This document shows positions 31,604-42,960 of a stretch of 64,000 nucleotides of DNA, piece by piece (positions within the stretch are counted from its first letter, which is position 1; each line of letters opens with the position of its first letter). The position numbers and the translations under genes were made by a program. The notes beneath the pieces are model-generated. The model had not been told where the DNA came from, did not search any database, and worked only from the letters and a program-made list of their open reading frames with translations. The DNA is from Leptobrachium leishanense (Eukaryota; Chordata; Amphibia; Anura; Megophryidae), in assembly GCA_009667805.1 (NCBI GenBank), contig CM019064.1, positions 382,988,549 through 383,052,548 on the forward strand, read 5' to 3'.

Positions 31604-32162
31604 TTAAGGCCAGAGAGAAAGAAATTACAATAGTCAAAGTGAGAGATAATGAGAGCTTTGTGACCATTTTAGCAGAGTCCTCATTAAGACAGGGACGGAC
31701 ATACGCAATGTTTTTTAGGTGTAAATAGCAGGATTTGGTTAGTGATGGAATGTGAGGAGTGAAGGAGAGATCAGAGTCTAAGAGGAGACCAAGGCCATGA
31801 GCCTGTGAGGTAGAAATAATAGTGGCATCATTCACCTGAAGAGAGTGATAGAAAGAGAACCAGGAAAGAGTGATGTCACTGAGGGCAAGTTGACGCATCC
31901 TCACACGTTATGAGGAGCAGGAGAGGTGGTCAACAGTGTCGAATGCAGCGAAAAGATCAAGGAGAATAAACAGGGAGAATTGACCTTTGGTTTTGGCAGC
32001 AACTAAATAATTAGTTGTCAGGGCAGTCTCATTGGAGTGCTGGGAGCGAAAGCTGGATTGGTGCCGAATCAAGCAGAGAGTTAGCAGCAAGAAAACCAGT
32101 GAGCTGGTTATAGACCAGGCGTTCTAAGATTTTGGAGGCAAAGGGGAGCAGAGAGATGGGAC

Positions 32163-33282
32163 CACTGGCGTTGCAACGTCACCCTAAGGGCAGGTGTCTC
32201 ACCCTGCGACGCAGTGTTGGCTCCCTGCGAGCGTCCGAAGCTATGGAGCTTCGGCGCTCGCCTGGGGGAAACACTTCACCGGCCGAGTTCTCGCGAGATC
32301 GCAGCTGATCACGTGGCTCCCCCAGGCGAGCGCCCAAGCTCCATGCCGCTGGATGCTCAGAGGGAGCAGAACACACAGTGGCAGGAGGTGAGCGGGGCAT
32401 TATCCATGAGAGGAGCTGGGGGAAAATCCATGAGAGGAGCTGGGGCAGTATATCCATGAGAGGAGCTGGGGCAGTATCCATGAGAGCAGCTGGGGCAGTA
32501 TCCATGAGAGCAGCTGGGGCAATATCCATGAGAGCAGCTGGGAGCATTATCCATGAGAGGAGCTGGGGGCATTATCCATGAGAGGAGCTGGGGCATATCC
32601 ATGAGTGGAGCTGGGGCATATCCATGAGAGCTGCTGGGGCATATCCATGAGAGCTGGGGCATATCCATGTGAGCTGGGGCAGTATCCATGTGTGCTGGGG
32701 CAGTATACATGTGTGCTGGGGGCATATCCATGAGAGCTGGGGCAATATCATGTGTGAGCTGGTCTGGGGGCAATATATCCATGTGTAAGCTGGTCTGGGG
32801 CAATATATCCATGTGTGAGCTGGTCTGGAGCAATATATCCATATGTGAGCTGAGGCACAATATATCCATATGTGAGCTGGGGCAATATATATCCATGGGT
32901 GAGCTGCTGGGGGCAATATATAACTGTGAACTGGGGCAATATATCCATATGTGAGCTGGGGGCAATATATATCCATGGGTGAGCTGCTGGGGGCAATATA
33001 TCCAGAGCTACTGGGGGCAATATATATCCATGTGTGCTTTCACTGCCTTCGAACAGGCACCGTACTTGCTGGCAGTTGGCAAAAATTTGTGTGAGCATAT
33101 GAGAGAGCTCCACAGCAATAAACCTCACAGTAATGTGCGCTGTGTGTATGAGCATTCAGTGTTATATGGGAGTACTGATTTAGGAGTAAGAGTAGTTAAA
33201 AAAAAAAAAAAAAAACTCGGGGGGGGGGGGGTGACACCATAAGTTACCGCACCGGGTGACACCAACCCTAGTGACGCCACTG
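32163..33282. mobile_element. hAT-type element carrying a minisatellite, copy 2
   Basis: The ends are CACTGGCGTTGCAACGTCAC and GTGTCACC...CTAGTGACGCCACTG-like, in the reverse orientation to the copy at 8682. A perfect 8-bp duplication GATGGGAC flanks it (32155-32162, 33283-33290). The GC-rich end is next to 32163, the minisatellite fills 32395-33040, and the 'tttgcc.actgccagcaagtacg' segment (33040-33180) is shared with copy 1. Confidence 0.85.
32395..33040 (-). repeat. Minisatellite inside hAT-type element copy 2
   Basis: These are tandem variants of the unit with core CTGGGGCATATCCATG, the complement of the array at 8905-10310. This array is less than half as long and lacks the long run of 21-base forms. 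Open frames across it are repeat artefacts. Confidence 0.85.
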
Positions 33283-33523
33283 GATGGGACAATAGTTTAA
33301 GGAGGAGGTGGGATCAAGAGATGGCTTCTTTAGAATGGGGGTGATCAGAGCATGCTTGAAATCAGAGGGGAAGAGCCCATAGGAGAGGGAGAGGTTGAAA
33401 ATATGAGTCAATGCAGGGACAATAACTGGCAGGAAAGATCGAATAAGGTGCAAGGAGATGGGTCAGGAGGACATGAGAAGTGCCGAGACATCCTCCTCTG
33501 AGACCAGAGAAAAGGAAGATATA

Positions 33524-33648
33524 CAGGGTCATTCAGAGAGGTGAAAAGCAGGAGAATGACTGGAGAATAGAAAATTCGGCTATTTTGACCTAGAATTTTC
33601 CATTCTCCAGTCATTCTCCTGCTTTTCACCTCTCTCTGAATAACCCTG
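33524..33648. mobile_element. Foldback MITE, CAGGGNTATTCAGAGAGAGGTG family, copy 3 (short)
   Basis: The ends CAGGGTCATTCAGAGAG and CTCTCTGAATAACCCTG are flanked by ATA duplications. It is the same family as 21107, but the centre of the hairpin is missing (125 bases against 182). Confidence 0.8.
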
Positions 33649-33757
33649 ATAGTGGAAGATGGGGTAGTGAGTGAAGGAGTGAATGAGGAGGAATGGTTAA
33701 TGGAGGTCGGCAGTGAAGAGATTTCCAGTCTAAGTTTCGCAATCGTATCAATAAAGT

Positions 33758-35690
33758 CAGGGCCAGATTAAGATCTCTGTGGGCCTGGAGCTGAAGATTT
33801 TGTTGGGCTTTTTTGGAATTTACAGGGTTATTCAAAGAGATTCGAAAAGTCACCGCACGTTCGGTGACTTTTCGTTCTCTTCAATTCAGTTCCTTTTGCC
33901 GATCCCATTTTGGTGACCCTGCTGTGTATTCAGCAAACACCACAGGGTCCCCGAATTGCAGGGAAAAGCTACCGCAAACCCGACGAAAACGAACCGCAAA
34001 ACCCGGCGAATGCACGCAGAAAAGCCACAAAAACATCTGGATTAACCTGCCGAAGACCAAGCCCGAGCAGGAGCCGAACACAGCCGAAGCAGCTGAGACC
34101 ACAGACGAGGGAGGTGAATAAATTAGCAAAATAGTTTGTGTGAATCTGTGAAAATGAAACACTGTTTGCAAAGAAACTACTGAGCGAAAATGTCTGAAAT
34201 TTGCATATGAGGTCCAGGGAATGATAATAAAAAGGGCTGTTACAGAAAAAATAAGTAAGCTTTAAAAAAAAAAAAAAAATCGGACTTTTAAAAAGAAAAA
34301 AACAAATTAAGAAAAATGCTTAAAATATCCTAAAAAATATATAAATAAAGAGACTCTTTACTGCAGAATTTTATAATGAACGGTTTATTAGATATTGAAT
34401 TAAAACCGGAATATTTTTATCATTGAAGTCTATGGAATAAACTTGCCGGATTTAATCATCGAATGGCAGGGCATTAGGGGAACCTTTCACTGCTGGTTTG
34501 TGTTCTCTGAATAGCCAAAGCAGTGCTTTTCATGGGGATTCACTGCCCTTGAACAGGCACCGAACAGACACCGAATGTGCAGGCAATTCGCCAGGATTTG
34601 GCGAATTGCCTGCTCTCTGGATAGCCGAATGGCCAGGAAAGGTAACCGAACGCTGATTTTCAGCGTTCGGTTACCTTTCTCAAGCAATTCGGATCTCTTT
34701 GGATAACCCTGTTAGTGAAATTAAAACATATTTTAGGTTATTTAATAGTGCAGATACGGGTATATATCTAACCAGATAGATACTGTGAGGAAATTTCCAT
34801 TCAGATTTCCATCATTGTGGAAAATAATTTTTTCACATTTTATCATTCAAACCTTTGTGGCTTTATATTCTATAGGGAATTCTTGCTAAAAAAAATTAAA
34901 TGGGAACCTGTTACTCCATTTTTCTGAGAAAATATACAATTTTACCCAAATAAATGAAATATTTCCCTTGTGTTTTGGAGGATGGTGTTTTATGAATAAT
35001 ATGACTATGTATAAAACACTAACCTTGCTCCCAGAGTGGGAAATGATAGATAGGGTGAGTAATGGCAGTGGTATTGCTCATTTTATATGTGACAAATGGA
35101 CAATGCCATCACTTTGGAACTAAAAATAAATAAAAAAGTTTTTAGTTTACTTTTCTTTTAGATTTTACATGGTCACGTTTGGTATCAATGCAAAGGCCAC
35201 ACTCTGACCTGTCCAATGACACCTCATTTGACCTTGTGAGGTGTAAAGGTTAGTGACGCAGGGTTCCCCCTCAGTGCTCTTCGCTGCAATGCAGCGGTTT
35301 AGGTTTTTGATGTAACAATGCGTAACAACGGATTGTGCCATCCCCTCCCCTCCACATTAGTTGCTGAAATGAGAAATGAGATGGTGAGTTAGTTCAGCAT
35401 CATTGTTTACTTTATAATTGAAAAGTGAAAAATAATGCTGTGTTAAAAAGAAAGATAAAAAAATAAAGAAATATTTGTTTTATTTGTATTATTATAAAAA
35501 CCCTGGTCACGTTTGATATCACTGGGAAGGGCATGCTCTGGCCTTTCCAGTGATACCTCACATGACACTGTAGCTGCTATGGGGTTGGAGATACAGTAGT
35601 CCAAATGCCCACCAATCCTTTCTCTGGGCCTATTCTGTGGCATGGGCCTGGAGCTGTGGCTCCATCAGCCCTTCTGTTAATCTGGCCCTG
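33758..35690. mobile_element. hAT-type element (CAGGGCCAGATTAA ends) with nested element
   Basis: The ends CAGGGCCAGATTAA and TTAATCTGGCCCTG are perfectly inverted. The flanks AATAAAGT and AGTAAAGT form an 8-bp duplication with one mismatch. A CAGGGTTATTCAAAGAG element is nested at 33823-34711. The remainder (34712-35690) contains the old interspersed repeat also seen at 6045 and 23080. No transposase frame. Confidence 0.7.
33823..34711 (+). mobile_element. Nonautonomous DNA element, CAGGGTTATTCAAAGAG family, copy 4
   Basis: It is flanked by perfect TTA duplications (33820-33822, 34712-34714). The interior is nearly identical to the copy at 29457-30327. Confidence 0.8.
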
Positions 35691-36054
35691 AGTAAAGTAA
35701 TCAGCATAGCTGACAACAGTGAAGTCCGTGTAAGGTTGAGTGGAAGAGGGGCGCATTAACAGATTGAAAGTATGAAACAGATGTCTGGAATTATGACAAA
35801 AGGGGAAGATAAGGGACGAGCAATAAGATTGCTTAGCGAGAGATAAAGCGAGACTGTAGGAGCGAAGCATGAATTTGTAGTGCAGGAAGTCAGCAGAAGT
35901 GCAAGACTTACTCCAACCACGTTCAGCAGCCCTGAAACACCGCCAAAGATATCTTGTGTATTTAGTGTACCATGGTCGGCTGTTAGGCCTGCGTGTAGGA
36001 CTGATAGAGGTAAGAGCTTGTTCCTCAAGTGATGTGGAAAGGACATGGTGACAG

Positions 36055-36665
36055 GTCTCTGTACCCCAACAGGGTCACATCTGTTAATGTCACTTCCTCG
36101 AAGGACCCCCCCCGTGTTCTACCCAGGCAGACTCCCGTGCCTTCCTCCAGTCCTTAGACAAAGCTTAAGGATGGGGACATATAGAGCCTGCTAGCATCCC
36201 CAGAAATAAGGGGACGCTGTAGATCTGTGGTCTTTCAGGGTTAGAATGAATTGCTTTAATCAGAGGCACATTTATACAGTCAAACATAGGCAATTTACAT
36301 ACACAAAATCACAACATCTTCTAAGGGAGGTTTTGGTGTATTCTAATTAGATTTAGTTACAAACAGTGAGAACATGACTCAAGCTTTCTAAATGCGTTAA
36401 AACAATGACAGATTACAGTTTAAAACAGACAGTGTTTGTCAAACAATGAAGATTATGTTTGAGGAGCTGTTAATCAGATATTTACACCTTTCTGAGAGCA
36501 GGTTTACTGGAAATCTAATCTGATCATCAGATAACAACAGACAATGACCTTCTTGCATAATCACAAATCACACAGACATTCTGCACAAAAGACAGGGCAA
36601 TGGGCCAATATTGATCAGTCCTGCACCCTACAAGACATGCTCCCTTAAGTCCACATGATGCATGT
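36055..36665 (-). mobile_element. Unidentified insert in the L2-like LINE, possibly a solo LTR
   Basis: L2 coding sequence stops on one side and resumes on the other. The insert read on the minus strand begins near TGTGACATGCATCATG and ends near TTGGGGTACA, compatible with TG...CA LTR ends. No clean target-site duplication is found, so this is tentative. Confidence 0.35.
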
Positions 36666-37224
36666 CACAGACAGAGTGGTAGAGATCAGTGGCTTTATCA
36701 GTGCAGTCAGATGTTGAGATTGGTAGGGGAAAAGGAAGGATAGCAGTGGAGAGTAGTTTAGGATTCAGGGCACAAGTGCCTTCAAGGTTGAAGAGGAGTG
36801 GGGGTGGAAGCAGAAGGCTAGGTAGGGGACAGGAGAAGACGAGTCCAGGAGAGGGGGTGGTGATCGGGAAAGGGGGAGAAGTGTGTTAGAAAAGTTGGAA
36901 ATGGTGCAGAGGCTAGAGAAAATAAGGTCCAGGGTGTTGCAAGCTTGGTGGGTAGGAGAGTTGGACCACTGAGTGAGGCCCAAGGAGGAGGTCATAGAGC
37001 AGTTTGGAAGTATAGGGGTTGGACAGAGAGTCAATGGGAATGTTAAAATCTCCAAGGATGAGAGATGGAATGTCAGATGAGAGAAAGTGAGGGAGCCAGG
37101 TTGAGAAATGTTCCAAAAAGGATCCAGGAGAGCCGGGGGGGGGGGGCTGTAGATTACCGCAACACGTAGAGGTGTGGCGAGGAAGAGGTGGAAGGCATGG
37201 ATGTTGAATAAGAATAGGAGGGAG

Positions 37225-40200
37225 AATATTTATTTATTTATTTTATTTATAAAGGATTTTACCAGGAAGGATACATTGACATTTCTCTCGTTTTCAAGTA
37301 TGTCCTGGGTTCAAGAACATGGTTACAGAAATGCAAAGTAGTAAAATGCAAGAAATTAACACAAAACAAATATACAGATTAACAGAAAATAAATATGTAG
37401 GAAATATAATCACTATGTTACATGTTTACAGGTGCATTCCTTATTGAGGTATGTTAATATGGAGCTCTTAAGGGACTTTAGACTGGGGGAAGATTTGATG
37501 GCGTCTGGGAGGTTATTCCATAATTGTGGGGCTCTGTAGGAAAATGAGGATCGAGCCACTGTCTTTTTGTATTGTGGTATTGCAATTAAGGTGCCGGTCC
37601 TGGATCGGAGGTTATAGGATGAGGGAACTGCTGAGGGAAGCAGCCTATTCAGGTAGGGTGGTAGCTTCCCAGAAAAGTTCTTAAACACCAGGTTGGAAAG
37701 GTGAAGGGTGCGTGTAGATTCCAGCGATGGCCAGTTTAGTTCTTTTAACATGTTGCAATGGTGGGTCATGTAGTTACATTGTAGCACAAAGCGACAGAAT
37801 GAGATATACAATGTAGTAAGTTTCTGGAGGTGCGTTTGCGGGGCGTCTGCATACACTACATCTCCGTATTCAATAGCTGGAATAAGCATTTGTCGTACAA
37901 TCTGCTTTCTTACCGCGGGACTCAGGCAGGATTTGTTTCTGTACAGGGCACCTAGTTTGGGGTAAATTTTAGATGAAAGTTTTTCAATGTGGGGGCCAAA
38001 GGATAGATTTGGGTCTAACCACATACATAGATATTTGAGAGAAGTGACTGTGGTCAGCGTGCCATTTGATCTTGTCCTGACACATAGATGGGGTGTTTGC
38101 AATTTGTGTAGTTTAGGTGCTGTTCCAAAGAGCATTGTAACAGTTTTGTCAGCATTTAGAAAATGTTTGTTATCTTTGATCCACTTTTCTACCTCTGTGA
38201 ATTGGTCTTGCAGCACCGCTTCCAGCTGTGGGAGATCTGGTTTGCTGGTATAGATTACAGTGTTCTCTGCGTACATGTGTACAGTTGAGGCTTTGCAGAC
38301 ATTGGGCAGATCATTTATGAATATTGTGAATAGCAGGGGGCAGAGTATCGAGCCTTGGGGTATACCGCACGTGACTGGGAGGGGGGGGGGAGTGCTGTCA
38401 GAAATGGACACATATTGTGACCGATCAGACACATATGATTGAAACCAGGTTAGCGTGCGATCACCAATACCAGAGTTTTTAAGTTTTTGTAATAAGATGC
38501 CATGATCTACTGTGTCAATGGCCTTGGCAAAATCAAGGAAGATGGCTCCAGTTAGGTTTCCTTGTTCCATGCGAGCCTGGATATCATTGGAAACTTTTAA
38601 AAGGGCAGTTGTGGTTGAATGATTTGGACGGAAACTGGATTGATCTGGGGTTAAATAGTTCAAATACTGATAGTAATCGCGTAATTGAGTGTAAACACAT
38701 TTTTCCAGGATTTTTGACATTACAGGAAGCAATGATATTGGACGGTAATTGGATACCAAAATATTGTCTCCACTTTTATGGATAGGTACCATTCTCGCAG
38801 TCTTCCAGAGTTTGGGTATATATCCAGTCGCCAGTGATTCATTGATTAGGGTTGCGACAGGTTTTGCAATTGCCGGCGCACTGATTTTCAGCAGCATTGC
38901 TGGGATTTGGTCAGGTCCTGACTGGTGTTTCATTTTTTGGTTACAGAGAAGTTTAGTAATGGCACTGACAGGCACCGGTCTAAAACTGAATTTCTCTTTG
39001 ATACAGGGTTTTTGCACAGTTGGAAGGATCTGACTGTGTGCTGCCATTCTGAAAGTGTTTCAATTGCTAGTTTAGCAATCAGGGTGTTGGCGCATCCAAC
39101 GAAATAGTTATTATTTATTAAAGGCATTTGCTACATCTATGGGGGTGTTGCAGGGTTTGGTTGTTTACTCTGACAGCAGCTGGTTGGGAGTGGACAGGGG
39201 GCGATTGTATGTTATTTATGATTTTCCAAAAGTTTCTCGGGTTTGATATGTTATTGTTTAGATTTTCATTGAAGTATTGGGCTTTGGCCATTTTTGTTTG
39301 TTTTGTGCATGCATTCCGCCATTTTTGGTATTCACAGTGATCGTTCATGGATCCAGTACTCTTGAAATTTGACCAGAGTGAATCTCTAAACTGGTACATG
39401 TGTGTGAGGTAAGCTGTAACCCACGGGAGATGTGCCCCTTTGACTCGCACTTTACGCAGCGGGGTATGGGCATTCCAGACTTGCATGAGCTCTGACTGAA
39501 AGTATTCAATTGCACAGTCCAGGTCTGGGATTAGGTTTAGCCTGTACAACGTGAGCCATTTGAGATCATTTAGGAAGGATTCAAGATTAAATTTCTTGAA
39601 GGACCTGGTGATTATTACCTTTGGGGGAGATTTTGTGGCCTTAATTTTGCGCACACAGTACACTAGACAGTGATCACTGAAGCTATTAGCGAGAACGCCT
39701 GCCTCCTGTATTCTATCAGGACATGAGGAGAGAATGCAGTCCAGCAAGGTATGGTTAAGGCTTTTCATATTAATGCGAGTGGGGGAGGAGATTAATTGTG
39801 CTAACTGGAAAGCCTTAAACTGGGAGCAGTGTTTATTGTTTTTAGGATTCAGCCAGTCAACATTAAAATCGCCGAGGACCAGCAGTTCACTTTTTTGGTT
39901 TTGAGCTACCAAATTACTAAGAATGTGGGTTATGTCAGAAATGGAGTGCACTGGGGAGCTCGGTGGGCGATAGAATCGAGCAACAATAATTGGTTTACTG
40001 AATGGGATCTCAATAATACCAGAAAGGAAATCAAAAGTGGCTGGGGAGCTAGAGTTTTGCAGAGGGGTGAACTTTGTGGACTTGTCAACATATATAACAA
40101 TTCCTCCTCCTCTCTTTGCTCTGTCCTTTCTATAACATGAATACCCTTGTATTGATATTGCAGAGTCTGGTACTTTAGGGGTTAGCCATGATTCTGTGAG

Positions 40201-40436
40201 CACAATGACTTTAGGTTTGTAATGGAGGCACCAAGCTTTAAGCTCGTCCAGTTTAGGGAGTACCCTGCGGATATTACAGTGCACAAAGGAGAGGCCTTTT
40301 TTAGTGGGGAGACTAAACGTGGTGTCATCTGTTGGACCAGGGTTGGATTCAACATCATTTGCCAGGGCAAGCAGCAGAATAAATAGGAATTTGGACACAG
40401 TTTTGTTTTTGGAGAATTGTGATTGGAGAGTCTTAA
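37225..40436 (-). pseudogene. LINE-A copy 3: endonuclease + reverse transcriptase, nearly full-length ORF2
   Basis: Read on the minus strand, a hydrophobic leader (LFILLLALAN) is followed by the 2A-like DVESNPGP (40333-40356). An AP-endonuclease region follows (FVHCNIRR; VIVLTESWL; GGGIVIYV; ARFYRPPSSP; VLGDFNVDWL; SFSDHCLVY; 39118-40398). The RT domain comes next (HQSGPDQIPAMLLK; NYRPISLLPVMSKILEK; GIPQGSILCPLLF) and the C-terminus is YRAPQLWNNLPD (37413-39047). At least two frameshifts separate endonuclease and RT (39.05-39.16 kb). The active-site YADD has become YAEN. These domains place it in the CR1/L2/Rex1 group. It lacks ORF1, because a TTAA element abuts its 5' end. Confidence 0.85.
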
Positions 40437-41021
40437 CCTCCCTGGCGGTCTAATGTTCTCAAAATTTTGTGTCTAAAAGCGTATCAATTTTTTTTTAAAG
40501 GAAACGTGTTTTTGTACATAGTTAGCCTCTAATAATTAGGAATCACGCACTGAAATCTGTGCAATCAAGAGTTCTTACTGGTAAAATCCTTTATAAATTA
40601 ATTCATTAATTAATTTAAAAAAAATAGTAAATACACGGAGTCCGATAAAGTTTGAAACACGAAATAATAATTTATTATCCCAAAAATAATTATCCAAAAT
40701 AATACAAATAAATAGTAGTCAATAAAATACAACAAAAAACACTGAAATCTGTCTGAGAACAAGGGTGAGACGATGTATGGTCTATTTCTTATCCTGTACT
40801 GCCACCTAGTGGCCGTTCATAAACATTTCCATTTGTATTCAGTGAGTTTTGTGAATGAAATTTGCTGCAGTCCAGCCCCTCTGCATCATGTGACTCACAG
40901 GGAGCAAGGGGTGACACTGCGGGGACAGCGAGGGAGCCAGGAGGGGAGTAAACATCCAGCCCGAGTGTGGCTCGGGGTTACCGTTCACAGTCCCGAGTCA
41001 CACTGGTGGTGGGAGGGCTGC
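40437..41021. mobile_element. TTAA element, CCTCCCTGGCGGT family, copy 2 (long form)
   Basis: TTAA (40433-40436) precedes CCTCCCTGGCGGTCTAAT. The interior matches 54701-55282: 'aattaggaatcacgcactgaaatc.gtgcaatcaagag', 'taaatacacggagtc', 'gccacctagtggccgttcataaac'. The right end is diverged and its boundary approximate. It includes CTGGTAAAATCCTTTATAAA, a short match to the LINE-A tail. Confidence 0.65.
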
Positions 41022-41498
41022 ATTTTAACACTCTCCACCAGCACTCAGCTGATAAGTTAAAGGAGCTGAGTAGGCTATGATGTATTTGATTTTCTTTTTC
41101 TGCTTGGTGTAATTTGTAGGGTGTATAGGGAGGGAGGGTATATTTAGAGAGAAGGGTGGTAGAAGAAAGAAGCAGCAAGAGAGGGAAAAACATTTCTAGA
41201 AAACGGTGGAGGGGAGAAGAGGAAGGGAAGAGGAAAAAAAAACAAAACAGAAGACAGGCAGGGAACTGATAAAGTGAGCAGAGGATGGAAGGGAGTCTGG
41301 TAGGTGAAGTTCTAGAGTGGTGTAGGTTGCTGGCTGCAAATATCACATGACCAAATTAGTTGGGTATAAATTAAATGAGAATCTTGGGGTGGGTGGGATC
41401 TAAGTCCAGCTGGGATCTAAAAGCACACAGTTATGTAGCCTGGCCCGGGAAGCTGAATTAAAATATGAGTGCTGCAAAGAGGAATACAGGGTTACATA
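41022..41498. other. Purine-rich unassigned sequence
   Basis: 41100-41290 is a GA-rich tract. No gene is supported. It could be leader sequence of an adjacent LINE, but nothing shows this. Confidence 0.3.
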
Positions 41499-41578
41499 CA
41501 CTATATTGCCAAAAGTATTCGCTCACCTGCCTTGACTCGCATATGGATGGGTGAGCGAATACTTTTGGCAATATAGTG
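41499..41578. mobile_element. 80-bp Tc1/mariner-type miniature palindrome
   Basis: The arms CACTATATTGCCAAAAGTAT and ATACTTTTGGCAATATAGTG are perfect complements extending about 31 bases. TA flanks both sides (41497-41498, 41579-41580), the Tc1/mariner duplication. Only about 18 bases separate the arms. Confidence 0.8.
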
Positions 41579-42450
41579 TAGCATCATGGAGGGGCAATAA
41601 ATTCTTTAGTGCAGTGACTCATGACGGGGGGGGGGGGGGTAGGATGGCAGGCCCAGAGCAAACCGAGTTGAAAATAAATACATGTAACTGGTAAAAATAT
41701 GGCAACTATGCAGAGCAAACTGAACTGGTGAGGATATATATAATATTTAACATCTGATACACTATATGTAATTATACTTTAAAAATAAACATACAAATTA
41801 CCATATACAGCGTTAATAAAATGTGCATAGTAAAAATTGAGATTTGAGGTATTAAGTGATGCAAAGCATAGATTCAGTTCATCTTGTAGGAGACTTGAGT
41901 TGATAAATCCAGCTGGGATCTAAAAGCACACAGCTATGGAGCCCGGCCCGGGAAGCTGAAATTAAAATATATGGGAGGAATAGGCTGGAAAGTGCAGGTT
42001 GGAGACAGTAAAAACCGCATCTAAGGCTACACTGTTACAATATCTTGTGGAATACATTTATATTAATATAGGGGTCACTCACTAAGCCCCGAACTTGCCA
42101 CTGAAGTGCACCGGCACAAAACTGTCAATTCTCCAAATACTGGTGTAATACACTGCAGTTCTTCACAGTTTTCTGTTCGTCGGCAGCAGAAAAACATCTC
42201 TATAGAAGTATTGGTTAATCTATTCAGAAAACGCCGAAATGTCAGTGAAATGCCCTGATTTTCAGTGATTCAGTTTGACAGGTTCAAACATGCAAATCCC
42301 ATTGGATTCAATGTAATATTATCGTTTTTATTTTTTTAAAAACTGTTAATTATTCTTTTCAATTTCAGCAAAAAAAAATTTTTTTATTTTTTTATTTTTT
42401 TTTAAAACTCCTTAGAAATGTTGTTACTTTGTGAATAAACCCTTATGTGT
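41579..42450. other. Upstream region of the ATP5MC gene; decayed TIR element at about 42065-42445
   Basis: The 42065-42445 part begins GGGGTCACTCACTAAGC and ends TTTGTGAATAAACCC. It contains words of the TATTCA-family elements (caggttcaaacatgcaaatcccattg). 41870-41960 partly duplicates 41400-41465 ('ccagctgggatctaaaagcacacag.tatg'). No other gene. Confidence 0.4.
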
Positions 42451-42499
42451 TGGTTACAATATATTACAGAGGTCCATGACTATAAAGGATTCAGTAGCA

Positions 42500-42960
42500 G
42501 TTTAGCCTCCCTCCCAGCAGGCTGCGCTGTGCCGCTCCCTAATTTGGCAGCTCGGAGTCAGGCTTTCAACGTGCGCATGCGTCTGGCGGTCAGCGCCGCA
42601 GAGTTGACGCCCCAAGACCAGAGTCCTTCTGGCGGCTACATCTGCGCATGCGTAGCGGCTCTCCTGCCAGCGTTATCGTCTGCGCATGCTTGCTCTCGCT
42701 CTCTGTCTGTCCCCGCCAAGGTGAGGCCCAGGCGCGCTGCAGGATGTGAGCACAGGACCGGGTTACAAAGCTGCCGCGAGGTTTTGAGTCAAACGTCTCG
42801 GAGCGGGGTGGGATGCACGGCTGCCTGTGGCATGGTTCTGGGTGGGCAGCCCCCGGACCCGCGTTCAGGCTCGGTGGCTTTGTCAGTGCATGACCTTGTG
42901 CAGAGCTCTGCACCATCCCGGCTTCCGTAGACTGTCAGCTCTTCTGTTTGGTCTGTTGCT
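42500..42960 (+). promoter_or_regulatory. CpG-rich promoter of the ATP5MC gene with three NRF-1-like sites
   Basis: CpG and GC content rise sharply compared with the AT-rich surroundings. TGCGCATGCG occurs at 42572-42581 and 42643-42652, and TGCGCATGCT at 42681-42690. All match or nearly match the NRF-1 core (YGCGCATGCGCR). NRF-1 is an established activator of nuclear genes for oxidative phosphorylation, which suits the gene downstream. The sites overlap or lie just before the first exon. No TATA box is evident. The start site is not determined. Confidence 0.7.
42590..42720 (+). other. ATP5MC noncoding first exon (5' boundary approximate)
   Basis: A consensus splice donor CCAAG|GTGAGG places the exon end at 42720. 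The exon is in the CpG island, as expected for a housekeeping 5' UTR. It would splice to the acceptor at 43680. The 5' boundary cannot be fixed without transcript data. Confidence 0.55.

Larger units (their letters stand above)
31604..37224 (-). pseudogene. L2-like LINE (endonuclease and RT), minus strand, heavily interrupted
   Basis: Minus-strand pieces run in order from right to left. At 36690-37224 is the endonuclease: LILGDFNIPIDSL and ACNTLDLIFSS. At 35699-36050 is linker. At 33283-33757 is RT: SYGLFPSDFKHALITPILKKPSLDP. At 31604-32162 it continues with [32 protein letters not shown] and LLLDSDLSFTPHI. Interruptions: 32163-33282 (hAT), 33524-33648 (foldback), 33758-35690 (hAT with a nested element) and about 36055-36665 (unidentified, possibly solo LTR). 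Frames are broken. Confidence 0.75.

Noticed and set aside
32179..33242. Repeat-rich frames on both strands
   Set aside because: Second copy of the hAT-borne minisatellite, same explanation.
37413..40398. Host gene for a reverse transcriptase/endonuclease
   Set aside because: Two frameshifts, a mutated YADD (YAEN) and a LINE 3' tail with other copies in the window show a dead retrotransposon.
42445..42930. 161-codon open frame in the CpG island
   Set aside because: Open because of high GC; overlaps the promoter and noncoding first exon of ATP5MC and has no known motif.
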